From Methanobacteriota archaeon (GTDB lineage Archaea > Halobacteriota > Methanomicrobia > Methanomicrobiales > Methanoculleaceae): a stretch of 33,309 nucleotides of DNA. A model generated the notes under the pieces. That model saw nothing but the letters and a program-made list of their open reading frames with translations. It had not been told where the DNA came from and made no database searches. The stretch is taken from contig JAEWMO010000012.1 of the NCBI GenBank assembly GCA_023457135.1, positions 1 to 33,309 of the forward strand, written 5' to 3'. How positions within the stretch are numbered: the stretch's first letter is position 1; each line of letters begins with the position of its first letter. Below, one piece after another: positions 29,401 through 33,309 of the stretch. A program made the translations under genes and the position numbers.

Positions 29401-31131
29401 ATGGCCGAGACGAGCGATATTTACGAAAAAGTCATGGAAGTGGCCAGAAGACGCGGTTTTGTCTGGCCGTCATCCGAGATATACGGGTCGATCGCCGGTT
29501 TCATCGATTACGGCCCGCTCGGAGCGATGATGAAGAGGAACGTCGAGAATCTCTGGCGCTCCTTTTACGTCTTCCAGGAAGGCTACTACGAGATCGAATG
29601 CCCTACCGTCGGGACCGAAGCAATCTTCGTCGCATCCGGTCATGTGAAAGAGTTTGCCGACAAGATGGTGCAGTGCCCGCACTGCGGTGAATACCTCCGC
29701 GCCGACCATATCGCGGCAGAGAACGGCATCGAGAACGCCGGTACGCTTCCAGCCGCGGAACTCCAGGCGGTGCTCTACGAACTGCCCTGCCCCGCGTGCG
29801 AGAAGCCTCTGGGCGAAGCGGGCATCTTTGCGTTCAACCTGATGTTCGAGACGACCATCGGCCCCGGATCGCAGCGGAAGGGTTACCTCCGCCCCGAGAC
29901 CGCGCAGGGTATCTTCACGGACTTTGCCCGGCTCCTGCGCTTCTACCGGGACAAGCTCCCCTTCGGCGCCGTCCAGATCGGGAAATCCTACCGGAACGAG
30001 ATCTCCCCCCGCCAGGGCATGATCCGGCTGCGGGAGTTCTCCCAGGCGGAGGCCGAGATCTTCGTCCACCCGAACGAGAAGAACCACCCCGCCTTCCACC
30101 GCTACGCGGACTACCGGGTCCCCCTCCTCACCATAGCGCGCCAGGTTGACGATCAGGAGCCGGCTCCGATCACGATGCGCGCCGCCGTCGACGAGGGCCT
30201 GGTTGCAAACGAGTACGTCGCCTACTACATCGCGCTCACGCACCAGATCCTGACCGCCATCGGCGTCGACCCGGCAAAGCTCCGGTTCCGCCAGCACCTG
30301 ATCGACGAACGGGCGCACTATGCGGCCGACTGCTGGGACGCCGAGGTCTACTCCGGCCGTTTCGGCTGGGTGGAGATCGTCGGGATCGCCGACCGGACCA
30401 ACTACGACCTGCGCTCGCACGCCGGGCAGTCCGGGACCTCGATGACGGTCTTCATGCCCTACGACGAGCCGAAGAAGGTCATGAAGAAGAGGATCACCGC
30501 CGACATGGGTGTGCTCGGTCCCCGTTACCGCGGCAAAGCGAAGGCGATCGCGGATGCTCTCGCCGCATCCGAACCGGGAGATGACGGTGCGCGCGTCACC
30601 GTCGACGGTGAGGAGTTCTTCATCCCCGGCGACCTCTACCAGGTCCGCGAGGAGGAGGTGGAGGTCCGCGGTGAAGAGGTGATGCCCCACGTCATCGAGC
30701 CGTCATACGGCATTGACCGGATGCTCTACGTCGCGCTCGAGCACAGCTACGCCGAGGAGGAGGTCGAGGGCGAGGTCCGGAAGGTGCTCCGGCTCCCGCC
30801 GGCGGTCGCACCGGTCCAGGTTGCGGTCTTCCCGCTGATGAGCCGCGACGGCCTCGATACCATCGCGCAGACGATCACGGACCGGCTCACCCGGTGCCGC
30901 ATCCTCGCCCAGTACGACGACTCCGGCGCCATCGGCCGGCGTTACCGGAGGCAGGACGAGATCGGAACGCCGTTTGCCGTCACCGTCGACTACGATACGC
31001 TTGAAGACAATACCGTGACCGTCAGGGACCGCGACAGCATGGAGCAGGTCCGCGTGCCGGTCGAGCGGCTGCCGGAGATCCTCTCCGCACTCATCTCCGG
31101 CACCACTACGTTCCGCGAAATCAGGGCATGA
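29401..31131 (+). CDS. glyS: Glycyl-tRNA synthetase (class II, archaeal/eukaryotic type)
   Basis: This 576-residue enzyme charges tRNA-Gly. Class II core motifs are visible: GSIAGFIDYGPLGAMMKRNV near the N-terminus (binding Gly and ATP), RPETAQGIFTDFARLL at about 163-178, IGKSYRNEISPRQGMIRLREF at about 195-215 (motif 2, with the tRNA 3' end), and EPSYGIDRMLYVALEHSY at about 435-452 (motif 3). A zinc-like CPHCGEYL...CPACEKP lies in the inserted domain at about 92-144. The C-terminal anticodon domain runs from LPPAVAPVQVAVFPLM to the end. The start is ATG 29401; a longer frame from 29386 would begin upstream of the predicted transcription start. The stop overlaps the next gene's ATG (ATGA). Confidence 0.95.
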   Translation: MAETSDIYEKVMEVARRRGFVWPSSEIYGSIAGFIDYGPLGAMMKRNVENLWRSFYVFQEGYYEIECPTVGTEAIFVASGHVKEFADKMVQCPHCGEYLRADHIAAENGIENAGTLPAAELQAVLYELPCPACEKPLGEAGIFAFNLMFETTIGPGSQRKGYLRPETAQGIFTDFARLLRFYRDKLPFGAVQIGKSYRNEISPRQGMIRLREFSQAEAEIFVHPNEKNHPAFHRYADYRVPLLTIARQVDDQEPAPITMRAAVDEGLVANEYVAYYIALTHQILTAIGVDPAKLRFRQHLIDERAHYAADCWDAEVYSGRFGWVEIVGIADRTNYDLRSHAGQSGTSMTVFMPYDEPKKVMKKRITADMGVLGPRYRGKAKAIADALAASEPGDDGARVTVDGEEFFIPGDLYQVREEEVEVRGEEVMPHVIEPSYGIDRMLYVALEHSYAEEEVEGEVRKVLRLPPAVAPVQVAVFPLMSRDGLDTIAQTITDRLTRCRILAQYDDSGAIGRRYRRQDEIGTPFAVTVDYDTLEDNTVTVRDRDSMEQVRVPVERLPEILSALISGTTTFREIRA

Positions 31132-33309
31132 CCTGCGTCTCCCACCCGCTGATCCGGCCGGAGTGCATTGAGGAGCGGCGATACCAGCTCGCGATCGCTC
31201 TCCGGGCGCTCGACGCGAACACAATGGTCGTCCTCCCGACGGGGCTCGGGAAGACGGCCGTCGCGCTCCTCGTCGCGGCGTCCCGCCTCCGCTCCCACCA
31301 GGGAAAGGTGCTCGTGCTCGCGCCCACAAAACCCCTGGTCGAGCAGCACCTCCGTTTTTTCAAGAAGTTCCTGCTCTTTGAGGCAGGTACCGAGCCGGAG
31401 GACTCCGATTTTGCCATGTTCACCGGGGAGACCCCCCCGGAGGAGCGGGCGAGAGCCTGGGAGGCCTGCCGGATCTGTTTTGCCACCCCGCAGGTGATCA
31501 AGAACGACTGCCTGGGAGGCAGGTACAGCCTTGCCGATGTCGTCCTGATGGTCGTGGACGAGTGTCACCGGGGGGTGGGGAACTATGCCTATGTCTTCCT
31601 CGCGCAGCACTACTGCACCACGGCGAAAAGGCCCCTCCTCCTCGCGATGACCGCCTCGCCCGGGGGCGACCAGGCGAAGGTCCAGGAGGTCTGCGCGAAC
31701 CTTCATATCGAGGCGGTCGAGACACGGGTGGAGACGGACGAGGACGTCCGCCCCTACATCCACGAGCGCGACATCCAGTATCTCGACGTCTACCTTCCTG
31801 AAGAACTGCAGGCGGCGCTCGTCGCCCTCCGGGGACTTGTCGGGTCGCGCCTTGACCGGCTCGCGAGCCTCAACTTCCGGGTCCCGAAACCGGACAAACT
31901 CTCGATGAAGGCCTTGAACGCCCTCAACGCCCAGATTCAGCAGCGGATACGGACGCGGGACCCCTCGGCGTTCATCGCGGCGTCGCTGCACGCCGAGTGC
32001 ATGAAGCTCCGCCACGCCATATCGCTCGCCGAGACTCAAGGGAGCGAGGCGCTCAAACTCTACCTCGCCCGCCTCGGCGCGGAAGGCGCCTCGAGTTCGG
32101 GGAGCAAGGCGAGCAAGCGCCTTGTTAACGACCCTGTCTACCAGCACCTCGTCGAGGTCGCCGGGGGCTGGAAGGAGGAACTCCACCCCAAGGCCGCAAT
32201 CGTCCGCGAGCTCGTGAAGGCACAGCTTGCAGCGCATCCCGAGAGCCGGATCATCGTCTTTGCCACCTACCGCGACACCGTCCAGACGCTCGTCGATACG
32301 CTCACTGCGGGCGGGATCGCCTGCGAACGGTTCGTCGGCCAGGCCTCCAGGGACGCGGAGAAGGGGCTCTCGCAGAAGGAGCAGATCGCAAGCCTCGCCC
32401 GGTTCCGCGAGGGGGAGTTCAAGTGCCTGATCGCGACCTCGGTCGGCGAGGAAGGGCTCGACGTCCCCTCGACCGACATGGTGATCTTTTATGAGGCCGT
32501 CCCCTCGGAGATCCGGAGCATCCAGCGGAAGGGCCGGACCGGGAGGAGCGGCAGCGGCACGATCATCGTGCTGGTGACGAAAGGCACCTCTGATGAGACG
32601 TTCCGCTACGTGAGCCAGAACCGGGAGCGGGCCATGGTGACGGGGATAAGGAGCATGAGCACCCCGCCTGCTTTAGGCCTCGAGCCGGTTGCGGAACCTG
32701 ACCCTGCACCCGCTCCTGACCCCGAGCCCGTTTTCGTACCCCCTGTCCCGACCGTCCCACCCATCCCGGCGGCGACAAAACAGGTGAGCTTCCAGGACTT
32801 TACCCCCGCAGGTCCGGCGATCACCGTCGACGACCGGGAGACGTCGTCACGGGTCGCCGGGCGCCTGCACGAACTTGGTGCATCGATCACGCTCGAGCGT
32901 CTCGAGTTCGGCGATTACGCCATCGGCGACCGCATCCTCGTGGAGAGGAAGACCGTTCAGGACTTCATGAACACCCTGGTCGAGCGGGACCTCTTCGGGC
33001 AGCTCAGGGCCATGGCCGATGCGGCATTGCGGCCGGTTCTGATCATCGAGGGGGAAGACGATCTCTACGCGGTGAGGAACATCCACCCGAACGCCGTCCG
33101 TGGCACGCTTGCCGCCATCACGGTCGATATGGGGATCGCGTTGCTCCGCACCAGAGATGCGGACGACACCGCCGAGGTTCTCTACGTCCTTGCCCAGCGC
33201 GAGGGGAGCGAGCGGGGAGAGAGGAAGGTGCACCCGAAGAAGTCCTACCGCTCAGTCCGCGAGGAGCAGGAGTATGCGCTCTCGGCGTTCCCGAACATCG
33301 GTTTGAAGA
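31128..33309 (+). CDS. hef: Hef-type helicase-nuclease (FANCM/XPF-like), cut by window edge
   Basis: From ATG 31128, overlapping the glyS TGA as ATGA, a frame runs to the window end (727 full codons seen). The N-terminal half is an SF2 helicase: Walker A VVLPTGLGKTAVALL, PTKPLVEQH, the DECH box VVDECHRG, LLAMTASPGG, then FATYRDTV, ATSVGEEGLDVPSTD and the arginine segment QRKGRTGRSG. A Pro-rich linker (about 520-560) follows. The XPF-type nuclease has VDDRETSSRV and the GDX(n)ERKX3D motif (GDYAIGDRILVERKTVQDF). The sequence ends in the beginning of the helix-hairpin-helix domain (SAFPNIGLK). Archaeal Hef unwinds and cuts stalled forks. Coupling to glyS is by overlapping start and stop. Confidence 0.93.
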   Translation, partial: MTCVSHPLIRPECIEERRYQLAIALRALDANTMVVLPTGLGKTAVALLVAASRLRSHQGKVLVLAPTKPLVEQHLRFFKKFLLFEAGTEPEDSDFAMFTGETPPEERARAWEACRICFATPQVIKNDCLGGRYSLADVVLMVVDECHRGVGNYAYVFLAQHYCTTAKRPLLLAMTASPGGDQAKVQEVCANLHIEAVETRVETDEDVRPYIHERDIQYLDVYLPEELQAALVALRGLVGSRLDRLASLNFRVPKPDKLSMKALNALNAQIQQRIRTRDPSAFIAASLHAECMKLRHAISLAETQGSEALKLYLARLGAEGASSSGSKASKRLVNDPVYQHLVEVAGGWKEELHPKAAIVRELVKAQLAAHPESRIIVFATYRDTVQTLVDTLTAGGIACERFVGQASRDAEKGLSQKEQIASLARFREGEFKCLIATSVGEEGLDVPSTDMVIFYEAVPSEIRSIQRKGRTGRSGSGTIIVLVTKGTSDETFRYVSQNRERAMVTGIRSMSTPPALGLEPVAEPDPAPAPDPEPVFVPPVPTVPPIPAATKQVSFQDFTPAGPAITVDDRETSSRVAGRLHELGASITLERLEFGDYAIGDRILVERKTVQDFMNTLVERDLFGQLRAMADAALRPVLIIEGEDDLYAVRNIHPNAVRGTLAAITVDMGIALLRTRDADDTAEVLYVLAQREGSERGERKVHPKKSYRSVREEQEYALSAFPNIGLK

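Noticed and set aside
29470..32237. Long minus-strand frames opposite glyS and hef
   Set aside because: They are antisense to two well-identified genes and show only GC-driven composition.

Overview
The window looks like chromosome from a GC-rich methanogenic euryarchaeon, most likely Methanomicrobiales and probably Methanoculleus or a close relative (inference). The supporting genes are an archaeosine radical-SAM enzyme (RaSEA), an archaeal-type glycyl-tRNA synthetase, a Hef helicase-nuclease, a Clp1/Grc3-type polynucleotide kinase, a TIGR00300-family protein, an iron-sulfur flavoprotein and a PhoU-like protein with an AbrB-type N-terminus. Promoters are AT-rich TATA elements in GC-rich DNA. 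Several lie 22-30 bases before a start codon, suggesting leaderless mRNAs. Many genes end just before a six-base T run on their own strand. Genes are tightly packed, with several convergent pairs overlapping at their stops. Layout, left to right. 1-5.5 kb: tail of an unknown gene, TIGR00300 protein, RaSEA, an exported surface protein, tRNA-Ser(TGA), an Isf-type flavoprotein and an EEP-family phosphohydrolase/nuclease. 5.7-8.8 kb: a 1006-residue exported protein with seven propeller-like repeats, four SdrD/Cna-B-like domains and a Thr-Pro-Glu tail. 9.1-12.4 kb: RecQ, then a two-gene operon of a 66-residue protein and a FIST sensory protein. 12.6-16.5 kb: a conserved 61-residue protein, nadE translationally coupled to a HhH-GPD glycosylase, a decayed universal stress protein gene and an acetyltransferase. 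16.5-19.6 kb: a 56-residue acidic protein, a YfcE-type phosphoesterase, an exported DUF4352-like protein, a GC-rich spacer that might encode RNA, and a PPOX flavoprotein. 19.6-23.4 kb: a membrane protein, a thioredoxin-fold protein, a polynucleotide kinase and an SLC13/ArsB-type permease. 23.4-26.2 kb: a PhoU-like regulator, a broken pstC and a DUF389/TIGR00341 membrane protein. 26.6-29.1 kb: a two-domain sulfurtransferase, a UPF0173-type hydrolase and a Cmi4-like HTH protein. 29.4 kb to the end: glyS overlapped by hef, which runs off the window. I did not find a CRISPR array, insertion sequence, prophage or obvious defence island. The most notable signals are these. The glutaminase half of NadE has Gly149 where the catalytic Cys is expected. 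pstC is frameshifted and cut off exactly at the neighbouring gene's stop codon, leaving an orphan phosphate regulator. A FIST protein is paired with a small protein of unknown function. The coupled glycosylase lacks the endonuclease III catalytic Lys. Several inverted repeats sit in promoters or leaders. All family names come from reading the translated sequence; no database search was run.
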